This document shows, one piece after another, positions 26,601 to 39,804 of a DNA stretch of 64,000 bases. The notes beneath the pieces were generated by a model. It did not search any database. It had not been told where the DNA came from and saw nothing but the letters and a program-made list of their open reading frames with translations. Position 1 is the first letter of the stretch; each line of letters opens with the position of its first letter. Both the position numbers and the translations under genes were made by a program. This stretch comes from Combretum micranthum (taxonomy: Eukaryota; Streptophyta; Magnoliopsida; Myrtales; Combretaceae): the NCBI GenBank assembly GCA_024138025.1, contig JAMXBD010002487.1, positions 1 to 64,000 of the forward strand. Direction: 5' to 3'.

Positions 26601-28140
26601 CAACTACTCAGAAAATGTTGAATAACATACTGCAGAGATGCAAATCCATTTCCCACCCTATAAAAGTTGAACAAGATTGCAACACTGGCTAAGAACAAGA
26701 CAATATATTAGGGTTTTACTCACCACGCCGTCAAAAGGTCCACCTTCCTCAATCTCCTTAACAGGAAGTATCAACTGATCTGATGCAAGCCACTGCCCTA
26801 GCAGACAGAAACAGCCCCTTCAGATAACTGGCATTAAAAGAGAGAGAAAACTTTATTAAGGCAAGCTTCCTGGAAGTTGGCTATAAGTTGATAGCTTGTT
26901 CTCTCATCATTTCATAAAGCTGCCAAAAATGTCGTGCAACTTCGAAATAAGAAGCATAGCTAACCGTATAACAAATGAATTAACCACAACTCATTATAAC
27001 AGAAAATACCAACTTGAGCTAAGTTTTTGTGTTAAATAACACGTTCTCCTCAGAGACACCAACTTAAGGCAATTTTTCCTGTGCCCCATCTTCTAGCATC
27101 CATAAACTGCCAAAGCTGAATTGCACCTAGAATTTGTGGCCTATATACCTATTTGCCAGGCTAATCATAAAAACTGACATAGAGTTTACTACTAATTAGT
27201 GTTGATCAATGATGGTATCACCAAAAAAAAAAAAAAAAAAAAAGTTTTTTAAGATTTCAGTTGGACATGGTCACCTGGCTAATAAACAAGAAACCTTAGT
27301 GCATCATTCAATTTAATGCTTTGAGTAGGCTAATCTGAAAGACGATACCAAGGAAAACATGCTTGATAAGGTAAAAAATAAGCTTATATGCATTTATACT
27401 GAAAGTTATATTGAGGTAAATCTATATACTTAATGTTGAAGGCCACAGATGACTTGATGCAAATGGAACATATTGATGCAACTTGAATAAAGCACGTAGC
27501 AAAAATAGACGATAGAGTAATTAAAAGAAAAATCTTTATGGGTGCTTCAACATTGGTTAAAATGCCAAATAGAGAAATAATTCACCTTTTTATGCAATTC
27601 TTTTCATAACGTATACAGTCAATATTGAAAAGTCCAAAAAGGTCTTGTCTTAGGCCCTTAACAAGTGAATCAAGAGCAACCTAATGGTACCTTTATTGAA
27701 GTGAAATTTGAGATAAAAATGTCAAATTTGAAATGTCATTATGACAAAAGAAGCAATTAAGATAGAATGCCTATAAGATACAAACTGGGCACAGTTGTGT
27801 CCAAATGAATGTCATTGCCTGTCCAGTAGTTAAAATTGCACCAAAATCTTGCAGTCTACTGAGATAATATATATGACACACACATCAATATACAGATCAA
27901 AACATGGGTAGTCTTTCTGACTCACCTTGAAGCTATTGCTACCAGTGCCAGCATAACACAACGACTTAATGTCTCCTCAAAAAACCTTGAACATTAAACC
28001 TATCCTCTAAAACTTTCTTAACCAGAGAGCTACAACATTGTGAGGAACCTCTGTTTGGTTAATCTAATAGGATGCATGAAGAAGTATGCTTTGACATTAC
28101 CGGATTTGTAGACAAAATGTATAAGAGTATCTCTCCACTT
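23700..28140. other. Mostly non-coding; partly less AT-rich, possibly transcribed
   Basis: I cannot support a complete gene. Between about 24.5 and 26.8 kb base composition is closer to that of the exons nearby, and possible splice sites occur on the minus strand (separate entry). The rest is A/T-rich, with a poly(A) run at about 27223-27243 and a GA-rich tract at about 25853-25868. The 3' side of the PPR gene lies at its right end. Confidence 0.4.
25034..26812 (-). other. Candidate exons of an unidentified minus-strand gene or decayed gene
   Basis: Several minus-strand segments combine exon-like composition with splice-site-like borders. 26812 to 26724 encodes WLASDQLILPVKEIEEGG and ends at a GTGAGT donor. 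About 26329 to 26233, after a CAG acceptor, encodes DDEYTQGGQLRSIVIRKEQW and is followed by GTATAG. About 26200 to 26090 encodes FASSPWSQIAIAGGTGKYQ before a stop in that frame. 25234 to 25070 lies between a TGCAG acceptor and a GTAAGAG donor and encodes SDAYGLTWYAQQNIKGAPN. The pieces look like real protein, but I do not recognise the family, phases do not join cleanly, and the order may be incomplete. It may be a decayed gene. Confidence 0.25.
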
Positions 28141-30246
28141 TTAATATATATCCAACAGTAAACTCGCCTCTTTGTTGCCAACATCTCCAGAAGCTATAAA
28201 ATCCAAAATGTCATATAGATCGTCACTTTGTATGTGTGTTGTGTCACCTGCAACAAATGTGAGTATGAAATTCTTCACCTTAATCAAAGACCATCCGGGA
28301 TCCTTAATCACTCCCTTTGACTTCATTTGTTTTCTAACATCAGCAGCATCTTTCCATCTCCCTTTGGAAGAATAGATGTTACATAGGGTAATATGAGTTC
28401 CGGCACAATTTGGATCTACATTAAGAATATAATCTGCAATCCGCTTTCCACGATCAACATCACCATGAACTCTACATGCTCGTAACAAAGTTGACCAAAC
28501 CACGTCATCTTGTTCAAAAGGCATGCTTTTTATCATGCGCTCTGCCTCATCTAATTGCCCATACCGGCAAAGAAGATCAATCATGCAGCCATAGTGCTCC
28601 TTTGAAGGACTAAGTTGATGTTCCATACTCATCTTCTGAAAATAGTGATAACCAAGATCAACCAGCCCAGAATGACTGCAAGCTGTCAAGACACCAATAT
28701 AAGCTACTGGGTCTGGTCTCATACCAAAATAAGAAAGCCTTTCAAAGAGATCAATTGCCTCATGGCTATACCCATGTTCAGCATAGCCGTTAATCATTGC
28801 TGTCCATGAAACGATGTCATCATTCGTTGATGCATCAAAAATCTTGGATGCTTCTCTTATGCTTCCACATTTGGCATACATGTTTATCAAAGCGCTCCGT
28901 ACCATTGGTGTGTTTTCCAAAACCATTGCACAAGACATGAGCATGAAGTTGCTTCCTTGCTCAAGAATGGCCATATTCCCACATGCACTGAGGACACTAG
29001 CCAAAGCAAATTCCGTAGGCTTCGGCCCCTCTCTTCTCATCGATGATAGAAGTTCAAATGCTTCCTCGCTATGGCCTCCTTGCGAATAGGCAGCTATTAT
29101 AGTGCTCCAGGAAACAACATCCCTCCAGGTTATTTCTTGGAATATACCAGAGGCTAAATTTAACCATCCACACTTGGCGTATAGAGTCATCAGGGCATTC
29201 ATAACTGATAATGACTCTAAAAGACCCTTGCATAAAACATGGGCATGCAATTGCTCACCCAATCTGATTTTGGCAAGACTAGCACATGCAGAGATAACTG
29301 CTGCAAAAGTGTACTCATTAGGAACCACACCTGACTCTCTCATTCTAAAAAATGCCTGAATGGCAGATTCTTCCCGAGCCATCTGGGCATACATTGTAAC
29401 CATCGTCGTCCACGACACAACATCCTGAGTAGGCATCCTTTCAAACAACCGCAAGCCATAGTCCAACCTCCCACACTTAATATACATAGCAGCAAGCGTG
29501 TTTACAACATATGAGCTGGCATCAAAGCCTTTTTTAACAGTGTGCGTATGAATCTCCCTCCAGTCCTCAAAACACCCATATCAGCACAAGCTTTCAATGC
29601 AATAGCATAAGTATAGGTATCGCACTGCACCTTTGACATCCACATTTCTGAGAAGTACATCAACCCTTCCATACAGTAACCTGCCTTGACAAGCCAGTTA
29701 TGACAGCAGTCCATGAAACAACATTTCTAAGTGGCAGCTCATCGAATACTTTACAACCCAATCCAATTCTTCCAGTTTTCGTGTACATATCCAGCAAAGC
29801 ACTACCACAAAAACAGAGTTCAATAATCCAGTCTTAACTGCATACCCATGTAAAGACTCGCCAAAGCTCGTATTCATATCAATTCCACAAGCTTTAAAGG
29901 CAAGGCTAAGAATGAAAGGGTCCATACGAACTCTGGAATCGACCCACATATCCGAAAACAAAGCCAAAGCTTCAGTGACCTTCATGGCGTTCACGTATCC
30001 AGAAATGATAGTGGTCCAAGAAATCTCGTCTTTGTGAGACAATTTATCGAACATGTTACGAGCATCCCCGAGCTTACCGGTTTTAACCAGCTCCTTGAGT
30101 TTGGAGTTCGCTTCGATCATATTAACGTGAGGAATGGCATTTACGACTTGGGTTTTCATCTGGGTCAGCATAGGTTCCCCATAATTAGGGGAAGCAGCGC
30201 TTGAAGTCGAAAATAATCTACTCCATTTCACTAAGTTCATACTCAT
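28141..30246 (-). pseudogene. PPR protein, At3g47840-like (PLS class, E/E+ type), frameshifted
   Basis: Pentatricopeptide repeat proteins of the PLS class bind organellar transcripts and usually act in C-to-U editing in plastids or mitochondria. This one is a single-exon gene that would give about 700 residues. The start ATG at 30246 begins MSMNLVKWSRLF, a plausible organellar presequence. Repeats such as DEISWTTIISGYVNA, VVSWTTMVTMYAQ and DIVSWTAMINGYAEHG follow, then SKEHYGCMIDLLCRYG and the E/E+ region (VVWSTLLRACRVHGDV, GVIKDPGWSLIKVK). No DYW domain follows. Sequence and layout match Arabidopsis At3g47840. The frame shifts near 29805, 29700 and 29550, cutting the protein into pieces at 30246-29698, 29714-29502 and 29487-28141. 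A compensated pair of one-base shifts is also visible at about 28960 and 28920. Plain gene decay or assembly error are both possible. Confidence 0.75.
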
Positions 30247-31649
30247 TCGAATAAGATTGCTTCAACTATAAATACAACTACAACTATAGAAAAAGAGAGA
30301 GGCGATCGGAATAGCTTATCTGGTACTTCACATCATCACAGTCTCCATCCAATACTAAATGACAACTGTCTTAGGAATGAGAAGTCTCCAGCAAACTTGG
30401 AAGTCTGCGGAGAAAAAGATTTGCTGTCCAGTAACAGTAATAGGGAGTGAAACCACACAAAAGGGTCTATTCTCGGAACAATTATTAAATAAAAAGTATT
30501 TTATAGAAAAATCTAGAAAATCAGAATTATTAAAAATATTCCTGAAAATACGCAGTTGAAATTATGTTTTCAAGTCTCTTGCTCTAGATTTTCGACATTA
30601 ATATGAATGTAAGTTTAGGATTTCGACATAAAAAAAAAAAATTTGAAATGCAATTTCAAGAACACCATCTTGCTTCGCACCTTAAACACACCGCAATCGT
30701 AGGCCTGTAGTTTTGGTCCAAAAAAAAAAAAATATATATATAATATATATATATCTCTCTCTCTCTCTCTCTCGTAGACCTGTAGTATTCTTGAGAGTAT
30801 ATTTTTAAAAGTTGTAATTTTTTATATACTTTCTATGAAAAATTGCATTTTTCCCCTGCTCTTATTAGTAGGGATGATGAGCACGGCTATCGTCGTCTTC
30901 GTCGCTGTTATTTGATTGCCTTAAATATATTTGATATATTATATGGAGATTGTTGTCAAAGAGCTTTGATTTAAAAAAAAAAAAAAATCTAAATAATATG
31001 ATGTATATTACAAAAAGAGGCATCAGGGTGAATTGCACCTACTAGAGCATTTTCACCCTTAAATTGTTTAAAAAATTGCTTAAAGCATTATGTAAATATC
31101 TAAAGTAATTTTCTTATTTAGCAATTCCTACTTTATTCCAAGTTATTTTACAATAGCTACTTATTTTATTACACTAAAATAGTATTTATATATACATGTA
31201 TATATTTATAAAGATTGAATAAATGTGAAATAACCAATGAGAAGAGATGTGAGAGGATTGTTTTTTTATAAAAATTAAATAAGTATGAAAGCACTAATGA
31301 GAGAAAGGGTGAGAGGGTTATTTGTTATAGTAACTTTGGTTTTTAAGCAACTCTAGAAACAACTCATTTTGTTGCACAAGTAACTACCACATCACTCATA
31401 TTTCTTAAAGTTTTCGCCAAGTACGTTGGGATAAAGATACCATTATCCTAAAAATTGTTATGATCGTATGAAGCGTTAGCAATTTAAAACCCTCTTTATG
31501 AACATGAACATGACACAACATAAGATGATTATAAAAGGGCTTTGATGAGTAAATATTGATAGGAATAATAAACGGATCAAACCCGAAAATAACATGAATT
31601 TAAATTTAATTGAGTTTTAAACCTAAATCTCTTTATAAAGTTGTGAACC

Positions 31650-32598
31650 CCTTGAATATATTGTTATTGTTTTGTATTCTTATTATATTAATATATAATA
31701 CTATTACTCCCTAATTAAACAACAAAATGACAAAACTATTCACATAAAAAAACAAATTATATAAACTATATGTAAAACAACCATATAACATATATAAAAT
31801 ATAGATATTATTTAACAAATAAAATATATAAATTTATATATTAATATACAGTTAATTTATTTGCTTTATGTATAGCATATTGTCATATAGGATGTAAACC
31901 AAATATCCGTAACAAATATATGTATAGATATAATAGACAAATATAATAAATTATATAGGTTATAAGTATATAATCATATGTCATATAAAGAGTATGCATA
32001 TAACATATCATATAAATATCTTTATTAAAAAAAAGATCATATATAAGACATTTATAAAGTGGTTTTTTTTTTGGCAAAAAATTTATAAAGTGGTTAGATC
32101 ATATATAATACATTTATATAACTTTTGAATGCATATAAAGTATGAATTACATATAATGTGTTTCACATAAATACATATAACATAATCTATACATATATAT
32201 GTCACATAACATATATATAACAAGTATTTGTAATGTATATGTGTGTGTATACTTATCAATACAGATATGAGATGTATAAGTTATAAATACATAATTTATA
32301 TAGTATATATATATATATATTTGTGTACGAGTGTTATAAAAAAGAGATCAAATATAAGATATATAAATTATATTAATACATTAAAGTTTAGATTTTACGA
32401 AGAATATATATAAATATATAACATATATCATATGGATATATATCATAATATGTCTTGAACATAACATATGTATGCATATATAAAATCTATAGATTATAAA
32501 TATATAATTTATATGTTATATGTATGTTATAAATTTATTTGTTCTATAAATAGAAAATGTTATATATATATATATATTTATATGTTCACAATATAATA
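31650..32598. repeat. AT-rich low-complexity block with CATATAA/ATATATAAC motifs
   Basis: Nearly 1 kb is made almost only of A and T, with recurring ATAACATATA, CATATAA and TATATGTATG words in both orientations. The block at 48240-48820 has similar composition and words. It may be degenerate microsatellite or a matrix-attachment-like region; I see no unit length that repeats cleanly. Confidence 0.6.
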
Positions 32599-32800
32599 GA
32601 GTAAATTACAAAGGTATTAACGTTTAAGGGTAAATTTATTTAAGGTATCAATATTTCAAGTGCTTGTTTTACAAAGTAAATTAAATAAGGTATTAACGTT
32701 TTGTGAACTTCATTTAAGGTATCAATGTTTGATTAATTTTTAATTAAGTTTCCTTAATTTTCATTAATGTTCAAATATTAATACCTTATTTGACTCATTT
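32599..32800. mobile_element. Truncated Mutator-type MITE (same family as 8804-9126)
   Basis: It begins GAGTAAATTACAAAGGTATTAACGTTT and continues with three more GGTAT(C/T)AA.GTTT blocks, then a short inverse stretch (AATATTAATACCTTATTTGA) that would be the inner part of the opposite arm. The outer part of that arm and its terminus are missing, so no target duplication can be shown. Confidence 0.6.
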
Positions 32801-34506
32801 TAAAAATAAAAATATTATTCAATACCTAAGATAACTATTTAAAAATAAAGATAGATACTAATCAAAACAAGAAACCAAATTAGCAACTTGAAAAATCTTC
32901 ATTGCCTCAACACCGATGAACCCATGCTTAGGACAACGTTACCTTTCTTCGTCTTGTTTTGCCTATGCTTAGCACAATCTCTTGATGGAGACCTTGGATT
33001 CTCATCACCAGAGTTATGTACAAGGGACAAATCTTTGTCTGTCACTTGGTATATGTTGTCGCCTAAATTCTATCAATAGAGTTGTTTGGACTTGCTCTAT
33101 ATATGATCAGGCCTCCAAAATAAGAAAGAGTTAGTGTTGGCACTATGACGGTCAAGTATGCTAGTTGTACAAGGTTGGTGAATAATTAAAATGACAAAGT
33201 TTTGAACTTAGTATTACCAAATTTTCCATGAATGAGACTTCAAGGAGTATTTATAGAGGAATGCAATAAGCAATTATGAAAGTGAATACATGTTCGTAGA
33301 GTGCATGATGGTTATTGAATAAGTGGGCATCAGGCTACTAGGCTACTATCTAAGCTTATCCAAAGTGGGGTGAAGCCGTCTAAGCTAAGCAACTATGTGT
33401 TGAGAAGAATGCTTATGGCCAAGCAGATGGGCACTTAAGTGATTCACCTAACCTTGTTATGGAAGACTGAGTTTGGATGGAAGGTCGACTAATGGGCTAT
33501 TGGGCTAGTTCAAATCCTAATCAGGTCAAACTAAACTTAAAGAGCCCTAAGTATAAATTTCTCAATCAAAATTATATATTATATTATTCACATTTTAAGG
33601 GGATGACATATTTTCATGTTAATATATAAAATTATATGATTATGATGGTAAGTTGTTGGCCACTACCTATAATAATAATAATAATAATTACTTGACAAAT
33701 TGGGCCAATCACCCAACATGCCTATATATTAATTGATTTTGGTGCGTAAATATATTTTTTCATTTTTCTTATTGTATGATCATCATGAGCGGCTGGTACA
33801 CACCTAGTATTAATTGATTATGATGCATAAATAGTGGGCCTCTATGGTGGATTCCTTTGTATACTTGAAACCACAAAATGAACACATGTGAGTTAAGTGG
33901 GTCCTAAAAGAGGCGGTTGTATGCGTGCAAGCTATTACTCTAATACTTAAGTTACTAAAAGAGTGAGAATCTTATGCCTAAGTGATTGTGTATGATGCCA
34001 ATCATTACATAGGTATGCATTGGGCTCTGTCTAGATTCCATTTGTGGTGACATGAACAGGTTTATAATTTTTTAGGCTACCCTAATGCTATAAAATATAT
34101 AAAGTAAAACTATGGACCTCGATATTTATAGATAGGTAAATATCAAAAAGAAAAAACGATGACAATAAACCAAGTAAATGCAATTTAGAGTGCTAAAATC
34201 AATTTGAAGACCTTAGGATTATATGTCTTAATTCTATCAAGGTATGATTTAGTGTATCACTGCATACTTTCTCTCTCTTAATCTCTATAATATTTTAGTA
34301 ACTGAAAGATATATGGTGTGTGGTGTTTCACATTTATAAGTATTGAAATAGAGTAATTATTTGCAGATCATTTAGATTAAAGAATAGTAATGAAAAGTTA
34401 TTTATAGTTATACAATATTTAACGAAACCTTCATTTAAGATAAATGGAAGCAAATGTGCAAGAGGAATGCAAAGGGCTATCATTTTAGTCAAATGTTGTG
34501 ATTATA

Positions 34507-34709
34507 TAGGTATGTTTGATTGGTTGGTTTTTCATTGCTTTGGCATTGGTTTGGTGTCCATTTCAATCATGTTGTTTGTTAAGAAACAGATACAAATAAA
34601 AAATAGATATATTTATTCATAAATAAATTAAACAGGTTAGATATAAATAAAATATAGATGCAGGATTGATACATATATAGATGAAAATCATTCAATCCAA
34701 ACAGACTAT
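34507..34709. mobile_element. hAT-like MITE in the 3' flank of PES copy A
   Basis: The left end TAGGTATGTTTGATTGG and the right end CCAATCCAAACAGACTA are imperfect inverted repeats. A 7-of-8-base direct repeat (ATTATATA at 34501 and ATTATATT at 34710) flanks it. The 3' flank of PES copy B (about 52600-52660) continues from TGTTGTGATT straight to the sequence found right of this element, so copy B shows the uninserted state. No coding capacity. Confidence 0.6.
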
Positions 34710-37700
34710 ATTATATTGACAAAAACTAAAACATACTTTCACCATTTTGCTATTTCTAAAACATAATCAAGGGTCAAATGTCGGAACTTCATGCGAAAGA
34801 GGATTTAAGGCTTTGAATACAGCTCTATCCACAGCATTCCTACAGGATCCTCCTCTCTTTTTAATCAAATAGGCCATACATGCCTCAACCTCTGATTTTA
34901 TTTGCAAGTACAATTCCTTTGCACTCTCTTTATCCTTCAACATTTCTCTTCTCCCCTTTGTGCTTATAGGCTTGCCAAATAAATGGTATAATCGCCCAGG
35001 CGGTAACTTTGGCAAGAACACCGGACAATACAATGCTTGATTCGAAATCTCTCCACTCATCCCCTTCCTGTCATGAATAGCACATCTTAAGATATTAGCT
35101 ATACATACTAAAGATGAAGATCAAATATGCACCACAGGGCCATGGTTAACCAATACCTGACATTCATAGTTTCATGTTGTTCTCTTATCCAATCATTCAT
35201 GGCAGGGATTTTCATCAGGTCATTGTAATCTAGGACCAACTTTGTTCACCAGCAATCATAAAATGTTAGGCAACGGCATTAGTTACAAATATAGAAGTGA
35301 GAAAGACCATATTTTAATCCTTTGAATGAAAACTTAGGCTATTTTGAAATCATAAGTACTGAAAATAAAAAAAATGGGATGTTTGTGCTTTTGAGAGAAA
35401 GCTTACTTCAACCAAGTCATCTTCTCCCACAACACCGAAGGGAACTATAGTGGCCTCAAACCTTGCAGCCATTCTTACGAATTCGGGTTCATCAGGCCAA
35501 AATAGTTTATATTGTTCACCCTGCAATTTCAAATAACAACCATTGTAGGATTGTTCTGAAGCTTTACCGCCACAGAAAAAAAATAGCATTTATTTCGGAA
35601 AAATTTATATGAGCAAATTCAATATGCTGAGTCATATCGTTTAGCTTAACATCACTATCATCTAATCTAAAAGTTCAAACTTGTAGCTATGATGTGAACT
35701 ATTATATGTATTACATAACAATAGCAAGATTAGGAGGACAAGATTCATTGCTCTATTATTATTCCAAAATTTATATGAATCCAAAATATTGATAGTTCCT
35801 TCCGAATTAAATCACTCAACAAGAAATCAGCAACTCAGGTGTGAAAATATCATAATCTAACTTGGTTTTGAAGACAATGGAGTTTTACTACATAGAGAGG
35901 AGAAAAATATTGAAACAGGTTGGCCATATGCCAAAAATGAGAACTCTCATATACAACTTAACTCAAAACCAGTACAACTAGTTTTTATTCATGTTTTGCT
36001 CAATGTGTAGACTAATATAAGCAAATATAATCTCTTATTTAAATGATGGATAGGAATTAGGAGCTACAGTTTGTGGAACACGATATAAAACATGACTTTA
36101 ATTTGGTGGAGCATACCTTGTGATGAGTGGCCTCGCGGGCTCCTCCAGGATATAACAGAACATGTGATTTGGATGACAGCAATTTGAAAAGATTGCTTGC
36201 TGTTACAGGAAGTGCTCCAATTACCTTTAAGTAGTCATTGATATTAAATGAATAAGTAGACCTTTCCATCCCTTCTGAGAAAAGAAGTGGGTGAGCCATA
36301 GCACGCATAGGAATGCTCTTCACCCTCAAAAATTCTTCAACAAGAGAGCTGAGCTCCATTCCCATCAACATGTGATTACCAACATACAAGACAGGCCCCT
36401 CAGTCGGAACCCCTGCAAGGCCTCTAACTATCTTTCCATCTTCCAAAGTTGAGAATGAGACTGCACTACCAGCATACCGAAATAATCTGCATGTAATTTA
36501 TTATGTCACCAGAAGTGTTGGTGGTTCCAGCATATTTTCTTTAGTCTTTAATATGAAAAGGCTTCATTAATAAATGGTGCTACAATGTAAAAATACGCAT
36601 TGCAAACGTTCTAGATTGAAAGAATGATTACAAGTCAAGACCGTTGTAAACTAGTGGCATGAATACTGATTTTCCAATGGGATGCACCAAGTTAGGTTTC
36701 TTCCTCCCTATGATGCACCTTCAAAATTAGTTGGTCAAATTATAAAAGGTCAAAAAAAATATATGAATAGTGAAAATGTAGTGATCAAGCTGAGGGCCAT
36801 GTCGATGCTTATTTAATACTAATTGTAATAGATGGCATGGTATAATTAAAGTGGACTTCGAAAAACACAAAGTGTTTCAATAACTTAGATTTTATTTTGT
36901 ATACTTACAATAACACAAGGAGAAAAAAGCAAAGTGATAAATTGCAAGCCTGCTGACAAGATGATTGCTCTTATACTTTTGCTGATATCGGATAAAAGAT
37001 TAGTATTATAATATCAGAAAATAAAGCAACAAAAGGAAATAGAAATAAGATGATAAAGTAGTCTTTTATCACAATTTAACTCTATTCATTATCTATGCCA
37101 CAATATTATGACATCATATGTTTCAGATATTCTGTGTAGAATCATCAAAATTGCTTAAAAATCACAATTTTCTATAAGGAAAGTATTAATGGTTTCGGGG
37201 CATTGGTTAAAATGCTAGAGAAAGAAAGTTTTCATCTATTCATGTGTTTGCTTTTTCATAAAATGTGCAATCAATGTTGGAACATGTAAAAATTTTATAT
37301 AAACCCTTAACAAATGGCCCCAGAAAGAAAACACATAACATATTCAGTTTTGTTTGCTTATAAGAGATCTGCTTGAGGTTGGAATTGACCATCAAAAAGC
37401 AAGTTGGACAACTATGAAGTGCTGTATGCTGCTGCATTACCAAATATTCGGTAGAATAGTTTTGTATTCCGACAGACTGGGAGGCAAGAAATCTGAGACA
37501 TAATCATGCCTGCCGGTAACGTCGATATGTACATGTACCTTTGATAACAGTCAGCAAATTGATGCCATCTTCCTGCCATATGAGACGATGTTCAGAAAAA
37601 AAAATATTGTATGGGAAGAAATGCACCATAACAATTGACTAAAATCAGTTTCAGGGTTTTCTTGCAGAAGGAATGAACATTAGAGGAACACTAGGAAAGT

Positions 37701-39387
37701 ATAATTCAAATCTACAAGAAAAGGTGTTTGCATCAAAATCGATATATATGAGCTGACTGCTACAAATTGCCCGATCCAATATAGCCAATTTTTGTTTCCA
37801 TCATTTGGATTGAACTGAAAGCTTCAGTAATGACTTGAAAGTTTTATTAACTTAAGAAAACAAAAGTAATTTCTGACCTCTAAGCAAGTGCATCTTCAAG
37901 ATTTAGATATGTGTAATAACAGAGTGACATACTAGTAAAATTAAATGGCCACCGCCTCTGAAGTGACGAACACGAACTGTAGAATTCTTGAGCATGCTCT
38001 TAAGCCGTTCAGCTTCAATGCCACTTGGAAACATGTTATCCTTGTCACTGAAAACATTATACCAACTTATTAAGAAAGCAATAGAAAGAAACACACACAC
38101 ACACACACGTATGTATATGACCAAAGCCGTGTTGCTCCTAGAAGAAACTTTTATCATTCTTGCCTTAACATTAGCAAATGATTCAATCACCTGTTATGCA
38201 GCAAAAGTATGAATAGGACACGGAAAGCTGTCACAATAGGCGGTCATTCCCAAATTTCTGTACAATCACTTAACACCTTATTTAATCATTTCATTGTAAG
38301 GGAGATTGTACCTCATGACATCCTCTACACTCAAGCCATGCTGAATCTAGTTGCACCATCAACAAGTCTAAGAGTCTATGCTTTTAGATCAATGTGAGAT
38401 TTTTTAGTTTGTACATTGAAACTCCCTTTAGCATATGGGTTTAGACTTAGACTAAGGGTAAGAATATGGATATGACTAGATGGGAGTTAATGATGATATT
38501 GGATTTAAATATTAAACCTCACATGATACCATGTTAATTTTAACTCCAAGACCAAGTTTTTGGACCATATAGTAGTGGATCTGAATTAAACATACTCTTA
38601 TGGTGACTGCAGCTTATAAAAACAACATAATTCATGGAAAATGCAACAGTTCATTACATTTTATAACATGCACGCCCACAGCAATACACCCTAAAGTGTG
38701 ACAACTGCATGAGAAGAATGCATGCAGACATAATGAAGTCAACAACAGATAGTATTGACGAAAGCGAGTGTGTATGAAAACATAGAGATGCCCCTACATG
38801 TGAGGAGATTAAAGAAAGTTATTCTTAATCATTAGTGCAATGCCTCGACTACTAAGACATGCAATTGCTTAGGTTATTAGAAGAAAGCCTATTAGATAAA
38901 CATTCTCAAAATTTGTTGACGACAGACATGATAATATTTTTCTTCTAGTTGGAGAAGAATAAGAAAGAAAATGGGAATCTTGAATATTGCAAAATGGTTT
39001 TGGCTATGATTCTGCAGATGTAAAAGCCACAAAGTATACCTTAAACATACAACTCTAATAACTTCTAAAACATAATACTACTCTTTTTCCATGCATACAA
39101 CAAAAAGGAATACTAGAATAGGCAAAGGAACACAAACCTAGCAAGCACAAGTACTTCAGCTTTGACTGCTTGAAGCCGAGAATTAGCATAAGAAGCAGCT
39201 GATTTCAATAACTTCAGTTTCCAAACTAGGGTGTCCTTAGGTATTATATTTGTCGACCCCTAACAAACAAATTCAGCGATATAAGTTAGACTATTGCCAT
39301 CAAGAGAGAACTCTTAAAACAGGAAAGAAGAATTAATCATACTGAAACAAATAGGGGAAAAGAGAGACAAAACTGATCTTGAGTTCT

Positions 39388-39392
39388 ATAAA
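39388..39392. repeat. Target site duplication, left (ATAAA)
   Basis: ATAAA sits directly before the TG of the 5' LTR and again directly after the CA of the 3' LTR (44746-44750). A 5-bp duplication is standard for Ty3/gypsy integration. The paralogous site in copy B (CTATAAATGTGAG, about 56307-56319) has it once. Confidence 0.9.
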
Positions 39393-39801
39393 TGATGCAA
39401 ACGGTATCGCGATGGACTTCATGAAAAAAATGGACGCGAGGAAGGATGCAAGGAAGATGCGGAGTTCACATGGATGAAGACCGGTCAAAGGACATTTATT
39501 ATTTTCCGTGTTTTGAGGAAGGATGTGAGGAAGATGCGGAGTTCACATGGATGAAGACCGGTCAAAGGACATTTATTATTTTCCGTGTTTTTACATTTAT
39601 TACTTTCCGTATTTTCACATCCATTCCTTAAGATTATAAATATGTGCTCTAGGGCTATGGATGACTCATGACTTATTTTCTATTCAATATACATTTCTTT
39701 GAGAGGTTTTCTCTGAATTACAATTGTGCGCAATTGTGTTTTATCCTTAAGATCGTTCCGGTGTGAGTGGTCTTGTTTATTTACGCTATCACGCTGCGTC
39801 A
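39393..39801 (+). repeat. 5' LTR (409 bp)
   Basis: It starts TGATGCAAACGG and ends CTGCGTCA. It contains a 77-bp tandem duplication (39438-39514 and 39515-39591) of the GAGGAAGGATG...CCGTGTTTT unit. A TATA-like TATAAATATG lies at about 39635-39644, a plausible promoter for the element, and TTCTATTCAATA at about 39678 follows. Confidence 0.92.
39438..39591 (+). repeat. 77-bp tandem duplication inside the 5' LTR
   Basis: Two adjacent 77-bp units differ at two positions. The 3' LTR has the same duplication, but its first unit (44392-44456) is 12 bp shorter because TTTTCCGTGTTTT is replaced by a single G. The duplication therefore predates this insertion and the length difference arose afterwards or during reverse transcription. 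Confidence 0.85.
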
Positions 39802-39804
39802 GAT

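Larger units (their letters stand above)
30247..34500. other. Intergenic, very AT-rich
   Basis: No supported gene. It contains a compound A(n)/(TA)n/(CT)n microsatellite at about 30720-30772, a block of extreme AT content (31650-32598), one arm of a Mutator-type MITE (32599-32800) and, at about 33110-33560, a less AT-rich stretch that looks like dispersed repeat DNA but that I cannot assign. Confidence 0.5.

Noticed and set aside
28172..29359. Plus-strand open frames opposite the PPR gene
   Set aside because: They are shadows of the minus-strand PPR coding sequence.
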